Assembly: GCF_039523435.1 (NCBI RefSeq)
Contig: NZ_BAAAFH010000022.1
Span: forward strand, 372,001 to 436,000
DNA: 64,000 nucleotides
From: Wandonia haliotis
GTDB taxonomy: Bacteria; Bacteroidota; Bacteroidia; Flavobacteriales_D; Crocinitomicaceae
Direction: 5' to 3'
In this document: positions 53,825 to 61,672 of the stretch, one piece after another
Position numbering within the stretch: the first letter of the stretch is position 1
Layout of the letters: each line of letters opens with the position of its first letter
Program-made: the position numbers and the translations under genes
The notes under the pieces: model-generated
Told to the model about the DNA's origin: nothing
Database searches by the model: none
What the model saw: only the letters and a program-made list of their open reading frames with translations

Positions 53825-54487
53825 TTAGTTTGTTATTGAATAATTAAAAAAAACAGCTTCACCTTTATCATCATAAACACGAAACTGAATGTTTCCCCGC
53901 TGAGATATGGATCCTGACAATTCAAAGGGTAGTAGGTTCTGCCCCTCTTTTAGCATGGCTCTTCCATCTTTCAAACGCGAAGAAACACGTCCCACTCCTG
54001 TTGTTTGTACCTCACGCGTGGTATAGTCAAATGGTTTACTGTCATATGTTTTCACTTCCACAGGAACTGTCATTATTACTCCCGAGGCATCTCCGGTTGT
54101 AAGTGGTCTTGAAAAGCTGATCTTCTGTGTATCAAATATCATTTTCACATTACTCACTTCAACAAGAGCTGTTTCCGTTTTTGCTGGATGGTCTCCATGC
54201 GCAGGAATCTGGAATGTGATCTGATATTTTCCCGGTTGAGAAAAAATTAAATCACCTGTTGTTTTTCCCGATCCTGAAGCTTTGTTTACGCCCGAAGCAG
54301 GAGAAACGCTCCAGGTAGTACTTATTTCGTGCTCCAGAGCTACACCTGCCTCTATAGTATCGCCATAGCTTATTGAATAATGATGCCGGATAAGACTAAT
54401 TTCGTCCCCGCATGTATTATGAGTCGGACCTGCATCCGCAAAAAAATAGAAGCACGAGACTCCTAACAATGTAAGTAATCGTTTCAT
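53825..54487 (-). CDS. Secreted PKD/Ig-like protein, first gene of the adhesin set
   Basis: A 220-residue protein with a signal peptide (MKRLLTLLGVSCFYFFADAG). The mature part is beta-rich and Ig/PKD-like (SPASGVNKASGSGKTTGDLI, FSQPGKYQITFQIPAHGDHP). It has no T9SS sorting domain, so it is probably periplasmic. I do not recognise the family. Its stop is 2 nt before the adhesin ATG, so the two are translated from one mRNA and the product is a good candidate chaperone or companion of the giant protein. Confidence 0.8.
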   Translation of the reverse strand: MKRLLTLLGVSCFYFFADAGPTHNTCGDEISLIRHHYSISYGDTIEAGVALEHEISTTWSVSPASGVNKASGSGKTTGDLIFSQPGKYQITFQIPAHGDHPAKTETALVEVSNVKMIFDTQKISFSRPLTTGDASGVIMTVPVEVKTYDSKPFDYTTREVQTTGVGRVSSRLKDGRAMLKEGQNLLPFELSGSISQRGNIQFRVYDDKGEAVFFNYSITN

Positions 54488-54833
54488 TTTATATTATTGA
54501 TTAATTTAAGTGTGCCTAATTGTTGGAGTGCAAATATTTAGTATTTACGTCTTATATTAAAGAAGAATACTATCCATATTCAGGAATACAGACAGCCTAA
54601 ATAAGTTTTAAACCAATTGGTTAAGTGTACATGGAAAAGAAATATCTGAATATTGAGTTGGATTCTAAAGTAGAATGGAAACAACTTCACAAGAACATTT
54701 TCATTCTTTTACAATGATCCATAATCTACTTACGGAAAACAAAAAGGAATAACTGTTAAAAAGAGAATACATACTCTTTTGAGATTCCCAAACGGGGTTC
54801 GAACCAACTATTCAATTGATGATAAATACTCGT
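54488..54833. other. Intergenic stretch upstream of the adhesin set
   Basis: A 346-nt stretch of high A/T content. It holds the adhesin-set leader (a near -7 box, AATATTTG, on the minus strand about 50 nt before ATG 54487), a 12-bp palindrome aaccaattggtt at 54610-54621, and a 28-codon plus-strand frame at 54631-54717 that I do not call. A weak hairpin follows the regulator gene (54759-54780). I see no RNA gene. Confidence 0.6.
54759..54780 (-). terminator. Weak hairpin after the TPR/AraC regulator
   Basis: A 7-bp A/G-rich stem (aaaagag/ctctttt) with an 8-nt loop, followed on the minus strand by a few T. It has low GC content. Confidence 0.4.
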
Positions 54834-56468
54834 CTATTTTTCGTTTTTACTTTTTTCCAGATAGGAAATAAAAGCAGAGGGAGAAAAACCGGTCACTGAT
54901 TTAAAAACAGCTGAAAATTTACTGTGCGAAGAAAAACCGCATTCATTGGATAATACACTTAACTTATAATGAAGAAACGTCTCGTCTGTTTCCATTTTTT
55001 TAATAATGTAGTTAATCCGAAGTTCATTAATGTAGGTACTAAAATCTTTATTTTTATGCGTATTTAGTACATACGATAAATATTTTGTGTTGGTATTCAG
55101 AATACCTGCCAAAACAGGAAGGGAAATTTGTTTGTCAGTAAACTTTATTCCTTTTTCAAACTCCTCCAGGTCATTAAGTAGTTTAGATTCGACAGCTTCC
55201 GACATAATCTTTTTCCGGACCTTTTTTTGCTCTTTTTTCTCAACAGATTCCGATTCCGTCGCTGTTTTACTCAGCTGTTCTTGTTGTATTTTTTTCATCA
55301 CCGCTTTGAAACGTGCAAAATCACGTTTTTTACTTCGTCGGTAAAAAAAGATACTGGAAATCATAACAACCAACAATACGGATAACAACGTAAGCAAAAC
55401 ATTCCGGTTGAAAGACAATATCCGCTCACGAGACTGAACAGAACTGATAAAGTTATCAATGGATTGCTTTTTCTTCTTTTCACTCAATTGAAAAGCATCC
55501 ATATATTTATCATGATATACTGTATACTCACTGTAATTCCCGACCCATCTGAAATAATCCGATAATGTTTTATACACCTCTACTTTCAACTCCAGATGAT
55601 TGGAGTTCTCAACAAGTTGTTCCGCCTTTCTTAGATTCTCTATCGCTAAGTCCGTTTCTTTTTTTTCAAGATATACCCTTCCCAGTCCGCTATACACAAA
55701 ACAGCTAAGTACAGCATCCCGCTGCGTTACATTACTGAGACTTTCCATAGAATTACTATAATGCACCAGTGCCTCGTCCCATTTTTTTAACCCGATACAA
55801 ATTCTCCCAAACAATTCCTCATTGGTTGCAAAAAAATAGTTTTTGTTCGTCTCGTCAGTGATACGATTAAAGTACTCTTCAGCTGTTAAAGCAGCTTTAT
55901 AAGCTGCCTCATAATTTCCATGTTCAATTTCGTAATACGCCGTTTCCTCGTAAATCATTCCCAGGTAAACAACTTTTTGCTGCTCTTCTTTAATTTTATC
56001 ACTAACTTTTTTCCCTTTCTCAAGATAAAATTCTCCCTGTTCAAAAAGTTCCAGATTTCTGTATTGCGTAGATAAAAACCCTGCTATTCTTGCCTCCCAG
56101 TCATAGAATTTATTCCGAACTGCAATTTGATCCGCCATTTCAGCATATTGAATCGATTTTTTAATTTCTCCTTTTTGCTGAAAAAGAGTAGAAGACAACA
56201 TTAAAGCTTTTAACTTATGTCTTTCCGATACTGAATGATTATACAGCGAATCTGAAATATCTATTGCCCGGTTCAGGTCTAAAGCAGCAATAGTAACTGC
56301 TGTTTCGAAATAAATACTATCGAAAACTTTATCAGTTACATATCCCTTCTCCGTTTTAGAGAGTTTGCCACACCCTATCATTAGTATAACCAGTATGAAT
56401 AAAAACGAAACCGTTAATCCTTTCCTCCGTAAAGAGAACAAAGTTACTTCGTGTTTTTGTGTTAACAT
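54834..56468 (-). CDS. TPR membrane regulator with AraC HTH output
   Basis: A 544-residue protein. An N-terminal signal/lipobox-like segment (LFILVILMIGCG) precedes ~270 residues of TPR helices, then a single transmembrane helix (NVLLTLLSVLLVVMISSIFF, ~355-375). A charged coiled linker (~385-430) leads to a C-terminal AraC double HTH (KLSVLSNECGFSSHSKFSAV, FKSVTGFSPSAFISYL). It senses outside the cytoplasm and binds DNA inside, without a kinase domain. It is the nearest upstream regulator of the adhesin gene set, on the same strand with a 346-nt gap, so it is a candidate controller. Confidence 0.9.
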   Translation of the reverse strand: MLTQKHEVTLFSLRRKGLTVSFLFILVILMIGCGKLSKTEKGYVTDKVFDSIYFETAVTIAALDLNRAIDISDSLYNHSVSERHKLKALMLSSTLFQQKGEIKKSIQYAEMADQIAVRNKFYDWEARIAGFLSTQYRNLELFEQGEFYLEKGKKVSDKIKEEQQKVVYLGMIYEETAYYEIEHGNYEAAYKAALTAEEYFNRITDETNKNYFFATNEELFGRICIGLKKWDEALVHYSNSMESLSNVTQRDAVLSCFVYSGLGRVYLEKKETDLAIENLRKAEQLVENSNHLELKVEVYKTLSDYFRWVGNYSEYTVYHDKYMDAFQLSEKKKKQSIDNFISSVQSRERILSFNRNVLLTLLSVLLVVMISSIFFYRRSKKRDFARFKAVMKKIQQEQLSKTATESESVEKKEQKKVRKKIMSEAVESKLLNDLEEFEKGIKFTDKQISLPVLAGILNTNTKYLSYVLNTHKNKDFSTYINELRINYIIKKMETDETFLHYKLSVLSNECGFSSHSKFSAVFKSVTGFSPSAFISYLEKSKNEK

Positions 56469-56767
56469 ACTTTGTCTATACCGTTGAAATTATCTTCTGT
56501 AGCTTAAGATAATTGTGATTTTTATTAGGTGGATTCTATCCTCATTTCCATTGAATTAAACTTTACTCTATTCCAAAGTAAAACCCACTCAACAAATAAA
56601 GGCTTCAAATATAGACAAAAATGTTATTGTTGTTTCTACCAATATTTTAATTCAGATCATTCTGACCAAAAAATAACAACTCAGAAAATACGTGCGTAAT
56701 TCGTAACAAAAATCGCCAAAATCTTCTCAACTGAACCTGACTACTTATTAGTTTTTACAGTTTCTCA
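56469..56767. other. Intergenic stretch, A/T-rich
   Basis: About 300 nt between the TPR/AraC gene and the response-regulator remnant. I see no gene, hairpin or RNA in it; it carries the upstream region of the minus-strand regulator. Confidence 0.6.
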
Positions 56768-56854
56768 AATCGGAGTAAGAAGTTGGAGGCAGATGAGCGT
56801 ATCCGCATCGTTAATATCCGTGGAGTAGGATACAAACTGGTAGTGAATTCGTAA
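56768..56854 (+). pseudogene. Remnant tail of an OmpR-type response regulator
   Basis: A plus-strand frame ending at TAA 56852-56854 reads SKKLEADERIRIVNIRGVGY followed by KLVVNS. This is the signature C-terminal winged helix (wing and last strand) of OmpR/PhoB response regulators. Upstream the frame is open only to 56741 and shows no further homology, and no receiver domain is visible. It is therefore a decayed or truncated fragment, left next to the ffh terminator. Confidence 0.6.
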
Positions 56855-56858
56855 TCCA

Positions 56859-56886
56859 TAAAAAAAGGAGCCAACTTATGACTCCT
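56859..56886 (-). terminator. Terminator of ffh
   Basis: A 7-bp stem (56866-56872/56880-56886, one G-U) followed on the minus strand by eight T, 25 nt after the ffh stop. Confidence 0.85.
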
Positions 56887-56911
56887 CTTCCATTCTCGAT
56901 ATCAAGGTGAA

Positions 56912-58261
56912 TTACATTCCCGGCATTCCGCCCGGCATGTTTTTCATTTGCTTCATCATTTTCATCATTTCCTGTTTGTTCCCCATAACCTTCATCATTT
57001 TACGAGTATCATCAAACTGTTTGATCAATTTATTTACTTCCTGAATGCTTGTTCCGGAACCTGTTGCTATTCGTTTCTTTCTACTTCCGTTCAACAATGC
57101 CGGATTCGATCTTTCCGCAGGGGTCATCGAATGAATAATCGCCTCAATATGTTTGAACGCATCATCTTCAATATCCACATTTTTCAATGCTTTTCCCATT
57201 CCGGGAACCATCCCCAAAAGGTCTTTTACATTCCCCATCTTTTTGATCTGCTGCAACTGCCCCAGGAAGTCATTAAAATCAAACTGATTCTTCTGGATTT
57301 TCTTTTGCAGTTTACGAGCCTGTTCTTCATCAAATTGTTCCTGAGCCCGTTCTACCAGAGAGACAACGTCTCCCATCCCGAGAATACGGTCTGCCATACG
57401 TTGCGGATAGAAAACATCCAATGCGTCCATTTTCTCCCCGGTACCAACAAACTTAATCGGTTTGTCAACTACTGCTTTGATAGAAAGCGCCGCACCACCA
57501 CGGGTATCACCATCCAATTTGGTAAGAACAACACCATCAAAATCTATCCGGTCATTAAACGCTTTAGCTGTATTGACAGCATCCTGCCCCGTCATGGAAT
57601 CGACCACGAATAAGGTCTCTGTCGGATTCAAAGCCTTTTTAATGGCTTCGATTTCATCCATCATTTCTGCATCTACAGCAAGACGACCTGCCGTATCGAC
57701 AATCACAACATTAAATGAGTTGCTTTTTGCATGCTGAATTGCAGCTTCAGCAATTTTTACAGGATTTTTCTCTTCTTTATTTGAAAAAACCTCGATTCCC
57801 AACTGATCACCTAAAACGTGCAGCTGGTCTATTGCAGCCGGACGGTATACGTCACAGGCTACCAAAAGAGGTTTCTTACCTTTCTTATTTTTCAGGAAAT
57901 TAGCCAGTTTTCCAGAGAAAGTAGTCTTACCCGATCCCTGCAATCCTGACATCAGGATAATTCCGGGACTTCCCTGGAACTGTAGTTCGGCTTCTGCCCC
58001 ACCCATCAACTCTACCAACTCTTCGTGGCAGATCTTAGTCAAAAGCTGACCGGGAGATATTGAGGTCAATACGTTACGTCCAAGCGCTTTTTCTTTTACA
58101 GACTGTGTAAACTCTTTCGCTGTTTTAAAGTTCACGTCCGCGTCAAGCAAGGCTCTTCTCACCTCTTTCAGTGTCTCTGCGACATTTATCTCTGTGATCT
58201 GTCCGTGTCCTTTAAGAACCTTAAAGGCTCTCTCTATTTTGTCCGTAAGATTTTCAAACAT
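56912..58261 (-). CDS. ffh: Signal recognition particle protein Ffh
   Basis: A 449-residue SRP GTPase. The N domain (EVRRALLDADVNFKTAKEFT) precedes G1 (MSGLQGSGKTTFSGKLANFL), VIVDTAGRLAVDAEMMDEIE and TKLDGDTRGGAALSI. The C-terminal M domain is Met-rich, ending KQMKNMPGGMPGM. It binds 4.5S RNA and signal peptides and docks with FtsY for co-translational membrane targeting. A -7 box TAACTTTG precedes it and a terminator follows it; it is monocistronic. Confidence 0.98.
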   Translation of the reverse strand: MFENLTDKIERAFKVLKGHGQITEINVAETLKEVRRALLDADVNFKTAKEFTQSVKEKALGRNVLTSISPGQLLTKICHEELVELMGGAEAELQFQGSPGIILMSGLQGSGKTTFSGKLANFLKNKKGKKPLLVACDVYRPAAIDQLHVLGDQLGIEVFSNKEEKNPVKIAEAAIQHAKSNSFNVVIVDTAGRLAVDAEMMDEIEAIKKALNPTETLFVVDSMTGQDAVNTAKAFNDRIDFDGVVLTKLDGDTRGGAALSIKAVVDKPIKFVGTGEKMDALDVFYPQRMADRILGMGDVVSLVERAQEQFDEEQARKLQKKIQKNQFDFNDFLGQLQQIKKMGNVKDLLGMVPGMGKALKNVDIEDDAFKHIEAIIHSMTPAERSNPALLNGSRKKRIATGSGTSIQEVNKLIKQFDDTRKMMKVMGNKQEMMKMMKQMKNMPGGMPGM

Positions 58262-58285
58262 TTCCCTGAATTCAATTTATGGGGT

Positions 58286-58293
58286 CAAAGTTA
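58286..58293 (-). promoter_or_regulatory. -7 box TAACTTTG of ffh
   Basis: An exact TAnnTTTG match on the minus strand, 24 nt before the ffh ATG. Confidence 0.55.
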
Positions 58294-58364
58294 GTGATTT
58301 TGGGAGAAATAACGAAGTTTGTTTTTGTCATTGCAGGAAATAATAACCGCACTAATTGCTCCTG

Positions 58365-58742
58365 TCAGATCTTCACTCTTCTCCCTCGTCTTAGGGTTTC
58401 CCAAAAAGAGATAAAACAAAAAACAAGTAAAAAGAGTGTATAGGGCATAATCTCAATAAAAAAGTTACCAATCCGTCTGCTTTCCGACTCACTGATTAAT
58501 TTCACCTCCAAATCCGGGATCTGAACCGGTAGACTTAAAGAAATGGCATACCCGATCACCAATGCAAGCGGAAGTCCTATAATGGCAAATACAATCAGAT
58601 ATACCCAAAGTCCGGCTCGCTCCGGTTGTCGACAGGAAATCCGCTCTCTTTCCTCAATTTTCTTCAAAACCTTTTCTGTAAAATCAGCATTCGTTTCCTG
58701 AACAAAGCTTTCCCGAAAACTTGCTTTCAATTCTTCTTTCAT
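58365..58742 (-). CDS. Small membrane protein, candidate anti-sigma factor
   Basis: A 125-residue protein. The N-terminal ~40 residues are soluble, charged and helical (SFRESFVQETNADFTEKVLK), followed by two hydrophobic helices (LWVYLIVFAIIGLPLALVIGYAI and MPYTLFLLVFCFISFW). It begins 2 nt after the sigma-factor stop, in the position of an anti-sigma factor. No ZAS zinc motif is visible and the order fits only by position, so the role is inferred. Family members are not recognised. Confidence 0.7.
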   Translation of the reverse strand: MKEELKASFRESFVQETNADFTEKVLKKIEERERISCRQPERAGLWVYLIVFAIIGLPLALVIGYAISLSLPVQIPDLEVKLISESESRRIGNFFIEIMPYTLFLLVFCFISFWETLRRGRRVKI

Positions 58743-58744
58743 GT

Positions 58745-59299
58745 TTACTGATTCAGAAGTTCAACATATTTTTTCTCAATAACCTCCGCCAGTTTTTTAC
58801 GGGCGCGGTGCAGTTTTACCTTGACATTTGCTTTGGAAAATCCTGTTGTCTCTACCATTTCTTCGACCGAATATTCTTCCAGGTAAAACAAAGTCAGGAT
58901 AACAGCATCCATTTTCTCCAGTTCTCCAAGGGCTTTTTTGATACTTTCTCCCCGTTCTTTTACCGACAACCGATCAAAGCCATCCAACCCGGTTTCGACT
59001 TCGATAAAGTTATCTGTAAACTGAACTTTTTCATACGGTTTTTTCTCTCTCAGTTTCGTGTAAGCAGCGTTTATAACAATCCGGTACAACCATGTTGTGA
59101 ATCTGGATTCTTTACGAAACCCGGAAAGCGCAGTGTATACTTTCAAAAAAGCATCCTGCGCTACCTCTTCCGCCAGATTTTCACTCTTTGTTATTCGAAG
59201 TGCCAAAGAAAAAGCCATGTCCTTATGATTGTTTACCAGAATGGTAAATGCATGCCTTTCCCCTTTTAAAACCCGATCAATAAGTTCCGAGTCTGTCAA
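58745..59299 (-). CDS. ECF-type RNA polymerase sigma factor
   Basis: A 184-residue sigma-70 family protein. Region 2 reads NHKDMAFSLALRITKSENLA and EEVAQDAFLKVYTALSGFRK; region 4 reads DAVILTLFYLEEYSVEEMVE and TTGFSKANVKVKLHRARKKL. It directs core polymerase to its own promoter set. No ATG precedes the conserved region; the TTG start at 59299 overlaps the upstream stop in the sequence TTGA, indicating translational coupling. The small membrane-protein gene follows after 2 nt. Confidence 0.93.
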   Translation of the reverse strand: MTDSELIDRVLKGERHAFTILVNNHKDMAFSLALRITKSENLAEEVAQDAFLKVYTALSGFRKESRFTTWLYRIVINAAYTKLREKKPYEKVQFTDNFIEVETGLDGFDRLSVKERGESIKKALGELEKMDAVILTLFYLEEYSVEEMVETTGFSKANVKVKLHRARKKLAEVIEKKYVELLNQ

Positions 59300-59658
59300 T
59301 TATTCAATTTTTTATTATCGTATTTACGTTGAATAAGTAAAGCAACTCCCGCAAAAAGAAAAGCACAGGTCATATAGGCAAGCGTATTATTTATAGGAAT
59401 GAGTAGTGTCAAAGCATGCCCTACCAACAAGCCTACTCCGGCTCCAATCCACAGGTATGGATTACTTCCCGAACCTGAGTTGGCCTCCGATTTACTTTTA
59501 GCTTCATACACGGATTTGATCTCTTCGGGAGAGAATCCTTTCTCCAACATCGCCAGTTTCTCTTTTGTCTTTTGTGTTCTGTTCAAATAGACAATTCCAA
59601 AAGCCATTGCCATTGCTGCAAACGGGATTAATAATGCTAAAATTCCTTCAATTTCCAT
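59296..59658 (-). CDS. Small membrane protein (DUF6249-like)
   Basis: A 120-residue protein. One helix opens it (GILALLIPFAAMAMAFGIVY), then a charged segment (TQKTKEKLAMLEKGFSPEEI), then a Gly-containing pair of helices (YLWIGAGVGLLVGHALTLLI and TLAYMTCAFLFAGVALLIQR). This three-segment plan is the DUF6249 pattern common beside Bacteroidota ECF sigma genes. It overlaps the sigma start by 4 nt (TTGA). The order, with a small membrane protein before and after the sigma factor, suggests a stress-sensing cassette. Confidence 0.8.
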   Translation of the reverse strand: MEIEGILALLIPFAAMAMAFGIVYLNRTQKTKEKLAMLEKGFSPEEIKSVYEAKSKSEANSGSGSNPYLWIGAGVGLLVGHALTLLIPINNTLAYMTCAFLFAGVALLIQRKYDNKKLNN

Positions 59659-59740
59659 TTTTGTTGTTTTTTATTGTTTCTGCCTCTTTGACAACAGGAA
59701 ATAAAAAGAGGTTACAAATTTTCTTACTTTTTTTGAAAAT

Positions 59741-61009
59741 TTACTGAAAATCAATCAAAGCAGCAAAACACTTCTCTAGCTGATTGTCCGTTATACAGTA
59801 GGGTGGATTAAAAAAGACAACATTCCCCAAAGGACGACACAAAATTCCGTGATCCAGAAAATGCTGATAGATTTTGTCTCGTACGGAAGCGAAATATCCC
59901 GTTTGTTCCGGCACAACCAGTTCTACGGCTAAAATGGTTCCCCGCACACGTATATTTGTGAATCCGGAATGCCTGGAAAGCCGATTAGCAAAATCATCCA
60001 TTTTCCCGGCTACTCTTCGGATATTTTCTTTGGATTCATCGGTTTCAAAAATATCCATACTTGCACAGGCAACCGCACATGCCAATGGATTCCCTGTATA
60101 TGAATGACCATGCAACAGTGCTTTCAATTTATCTTCCGATAAAAATGCAGTATAAATCTCTTCAGTTGCAATGGTAAGTCCCAAAGGCATCACCCCTCCT
60201 GTCAATCCCTTGGATACACATGTTATATCCGGCAATTCTGTGCAGTATTCCATCGCAAACATTTTTCCTGTCCGTCCCCAACCGGTCATGATTTCATCAA
60301 AAATAATTTTCGCTCCCTTTTTTCTGAAAATTCTGACTAGCTCATCCAACACCTCTTCGGAATACATCCTCATTCCGGCTGACCCCTGCACCAAAGGTTC
60401 GACTATCAAGCCTGCTATTTCTCCCGAATCCGCTAACTCATTCGCTCTTCGAATCACCTCATCCGTATTCGTTCCATCCGGAAAAGGAAGAAAGTCTACA
60501 TCAAAAAAGAAATGTTCAAACGGTTCGTTAAAGTATCCTCTTTGCCCTATTGACATCGCCCCGAATGTATCACCGTGATAGGCTCCTTCCAATGCTACTA
60601 TTCTGCGTTTGGGTTGTCCCTGGTTGTGCCAAAACTGGAACACCATCTTCAAAGCTACTTCAATTGCTGTCGAACCATCATCTGAGAAAAATACTTTTGA
60701 AAAATTGCCCGGGAGCAACTTACAGATTCGTTCCGAGAGTTCAATTCCCTTGGGATGGGTTGCTCCCGCAAAAATAATGTGATCGATTTCATCAAATTGC
60801 TCTTGTAACGCTTTTTTTAACTCGGGACGTCCATGACCATGCACATTCACCCACCAGGATGAATTCACGTCGATATATTCCTTACCGGATTCATCTGTCA
60901 ATATCGCATCTTTAGCTCTCACCACCACAATAGGGTCGGGTGCTGTTTGCATTTGCGTAAACGGATGCCAAACGTATTTTTTATCTCTTGCCAGTATATC
61001 AGTACTCAT
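59741..61009 (-). CDS. bioA: Adenosylmethionine-8-amino-7-oxononanoate aminotransferase
   Basis: A 422-residue PLP-dependent class III aminotransferase. It begins DKKYVWHPFTQMQTAPDPIV (typical BioA) and has the substrate segment SWWVNVHGHGRPELKKA and the PLP-Lys region FDEIMTGWGRTGKMF then SKGLTGGVMPLGLTIA. It makes 7,8-diaminopelargonate in biotin synthesis, using S-adenosylmethionine as amino donor. It starts 25 nt after the bioD stop, so bioD-bioA form an operon. Confidence 0.98.
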   Translation of the reverse strand: MSTDILARDKKYVWHPFTQMQTAPDPIVVVRAKDAILTDESGKEYIDVNSSWWVNVHGHGRPELKKALQEQFDEIDHIIFAGATHPKGIELSERICKLLPGNFSKVFFSDDGSTAIEVALKMVFQFWHNQGQPKRRIVALEGAYHGDTFGAMSIGQRGYFNEPFEHFFFDVDFLPFPDGTNTDEVIRRANELADSGEIAGLIVEPLVQGSAGMRMYSEEVLDELVRIFRKKGAKIIFDEIMTGWGRTGKMFAMEYCTELPDITCVSKGLTGGVMPLGLTIATEEIYTAFLSEDKLKALLHGHSYTGNPLACAVACASMDIFETDESKENIRRVAGKMDDFANRLSRHSGFTNIRVRGTILAVELVVPEQTGYFASVRDKIYQHFLDHGILCRPLGNVVFFNPPYCITDNQLEKCFAALIDFQ

Positions 61010-61034
61010 ATTTCTGAATCTTTTATTATCCGGA

Positions 61035-61649
61035 TCAGGACAGGTTTAATTTTTTTGCCTCGGTAGCAATGAAGTCCGGTGTCAGCTCATCCACAACCGG
61101 AATCCGTCCCAAAACAGGGACTTGTGCATGTTGTTCTATGATTGATTCCGTATCTGTATTTTCCACCCCTACGAAAATAATACCCGCCACAGGCACCTCC
61201 AGCTGTTTCAATTGCGCCACAGTCAGTAACGTGTGGTTGATACTTCCCAGGTAATGTCTGGAAACGACGATAACAGGAATTTTAAGCGTTTTAATCCAAT
61301 CTGCAAATAAAAAACCCCTGGTTATCGGTACCAGTAGTCCTCCTGCTCCCTCAACAACAAGATTTCCTTTAACATCGGGAAGTAATAACCGGGAAACATC
61401 AATTTCGCTGTTTTCCATTTCTGCTGCAAGGTGCGGAGATACCGGAGCTTCATAGATATATTCTTCCGGGAGTGTTTTGACCGCATCAGAACACAACGCT
61501 TCTACCGTTTTACGATCTGTCCCTTCTACCGAACCTGATTGTATGGGTTTCCAATACGTTGCTTGCAGCGCTTCGGAAACAATCGCCGAGACAACCGTTT
61601 TTCCAACATCTGTACCAATTCCGGTAATAAAATATACTTTCGAATCCAT
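61035..61649 (-). CDS. bioD: Dethiobiotin synthetase
   Basis: A 204-residue ATP-dependent carboxylase-like enzyme closing the ureido ring of biotin. The P-loop YFITGIGTDVGKTVVSAIVS is at the N-terminus. The Lys in TYWKPIQSGSVEG, VVEGAGGLLVPITRGFLFAD and VVSRHYLGSINHTLLTVAQL are characteristic. Its ATG lies only 4 nt after a TACCTTTG -7 box (61654-61661), so a leaderless transcript is possible. bioA follows. Confidence 0.97.
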   Translation of the reverse strand: MDSKVYFITGIGTDVGKTVVSAIVSEALQATYWKPIQSGSVEGTDRKTVEALCSDAVKTLPEEYIYEAPVSPHLAAEMENSEIDVSRLLLPDVKGNLVVEGAGGLLVPITRGFLFADWIKTLKIPVIVVSRHYLGSINHTLLTVAQLKQLEVPVAGIIFVGVENTDTESIIEQHAQVPVLGRIPVVDELTPDFIATEAKKLNLS

Positions 61650-61653
61650 CCTT

Positions 61654-61661
61654 CAAAGGTA
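61654..61661 (-). promoter_or_regulatory. -7 box TACCTTTG before bioD
   Basis: An exact TAnnTTTG match on the minus strand lying 4 nt before the bioD ATG and within the 23-nt gap to the receptor gene. It implies a second, internal promoter. It may also be chance. Confidence 0.45.
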
Positions 61662-61672
61662 TGGACAATTCA

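Noticed and set aside
54631..54717. 28-codon plus-strand reading frame
   Set aside because: No promoter box, family match or conserved feature; length fits chance in A/T-rich DNA.
54786..54806. Sequence aacggggttcgaacc resembling a tRNA T-arm
   Set aside because: No matching acceptor, D or anticodon arm is present; the stem around TTCGAAC does not pair. It is chance similarity or an old remnant.
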